Source of the DNA: Lysinibacillus sp.
GTDB taxonomy: Bacteria; Bacillota; Bacilli; Bacillales_A; Planococcaceae
Length of the DNA stretch: 50,836 nucleotides
Assembly (NCBI GenBank): GCA_031181585.1
Contig: JAPSKP010000016.1
Coordinates: 1 to 50,836, forward strand
Reading direction: 5' to 3'
Part shown: piece by piece, positions 50,642-50,836 of the stretch
Numbering within the stretch: the first letter of the stretch is position 1
Layout of the letters: the number at the start of each line of letters is the position of its first letter
Notes under the pieces: generated by a model
Databases searched by the model: none
Told to the model about the DNA's origin: nothing
What the model saw: only the letters and a program-made list of their open reading frames with translations
Translations under genes and position numbers: made by a program

Positions 50642-50836
50642 ATGGATTTACTATGCCTTATCGGTTTTAGTTGCTGCTATAGCGGCACATGAATCGATAG
50701 GGCTTTTGTGTTTTCTGGGCGTGATTGGAGCGCTATGCTGGTATCGTGGATTTCCTATCCTTCATATACTCGCGCTGGGGGGAGTGGGGCTGCTAGCGTT
50801 TGGTTTTATTAGCTGGCAGCTAGAAAAGCTTGAAAG
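50619..50836 (+). CDS. comEC: ComEC DNA channel protein, N-terminal part (cut by window end)
   Basis: A frame from a TTG at 50619 stays open to the window end (72 codons) and encodes membrane helices: 'WIYYALSVLVAAIAAHESIG', 'LLCFLGVIGALCWYRGFPIL' and 'ALGGVGLLAFGFISWQLEKL'. Position after comEB and the hydrophobic start fit ComEC, the channel that moves single-stranded DNA inward. AAGGTGAA lies about 10 nt before the TTG. It would overlap comEB by 23 nt. Confidence 0.8.
   Translation, partial: MVNYLEHKWIYYALSVLVAAIAAHESIGLLCFLGVIGALCWYRGFPILHILALGGVGLLAFGFISWQLEKLE

Overview
The window reads as a chromosomal segment of a low-GC, endospore-forming Bacillales bacterium. The gene content and order fit the Planococcaceae (Lysinibacillus/Solibacillus-like) best; this is inferred from synteny with Bacillus subtilis and the protein sequences, with no database search. 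Sporulation is implied by an intact sigK (41686-42378, minus). No rRNA, tRNA, CRISPR array, prophage or insertion sequence is visible.

Layout. (1) 1-5505: the 3' end of an aminoglycoside nucleotidyltransferase-like gene, then the conserved block rarA / cymR - cysteine desulfurase (YrvO type) - mnmA - yrrB. (2) 5506-18294: an accessory block lying between yrrB and recD2, which are neighbours in B. subtilis. It holds a DUF47-pit phosphate uptake pair, a decayed alpha/beta-hydrolase remnant, an opuA glycine-betaine ABC operon with a BusR-like (GntR + RCK_C) regulator, a C4-dicarboxylate system (dctP, dctB, dctS, dctR) and an isolated eukaryotic-type hisA. (3) 18295-28966: recD2, nupC, a 1645-residue secreted 5'-nucleotidase/lamin-tail/OB/EEP-nuclease fusion, and a TerA/TerD-like gene. 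(4) 28967-41206: an alaS T-box leader and alaS, ireB-ruvX-DUF1292 genes, mltG, the tRNA U34 cluster trmR-trhP1-trhP2, udk, greA, yrrS and mtnN. (5) 41207-44127: a 28-codon membrane micro-ORF, sigK, and the divergent pssA/psd pair for phosphatidylethanolamine synthesis. (6) 44160-50836: the classic yqeG-yqeH-aroE-yhbY-nadD-yqeK-rsfS-yqeM run followed by comEA-comEB-comEC (comEC cut by the window end).

How the genes work together. The desulfurase and MnmA make 2-thiouridine at tRNA position 34, while TrmR and the TrhP pair make 5-methoxyuridine at the same position of other tRNAs. The giant secreted nuclease next to the nucleoside transporter nupC suggests an extracellular-DNA scavenging route: DNA to nucleotides to nucleosides to uptake. 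The opuA operon carries a promoter whose -10 element is flanked by a perfect 11-bp inverted repeat, next to a BusR-like gene, which suggests c-di-AMP control of osmolyte uptake. The dctP promoter carries a perfect CcpA cre site just downstream of a -10 element.

Most of the window is ordinary core genome. The less usual points are the eukaryotic-type HisA, the BusR-type operator, the nuclease fusion with its nupC neighbour, structured leaders before the TerA-like gene, ireB, psd and comEA, the tandem DUF1292 genes, and a conserved-looking 28-residue membrane peptide. I saw no clearly new multi-gene defence or biosynthetic system.
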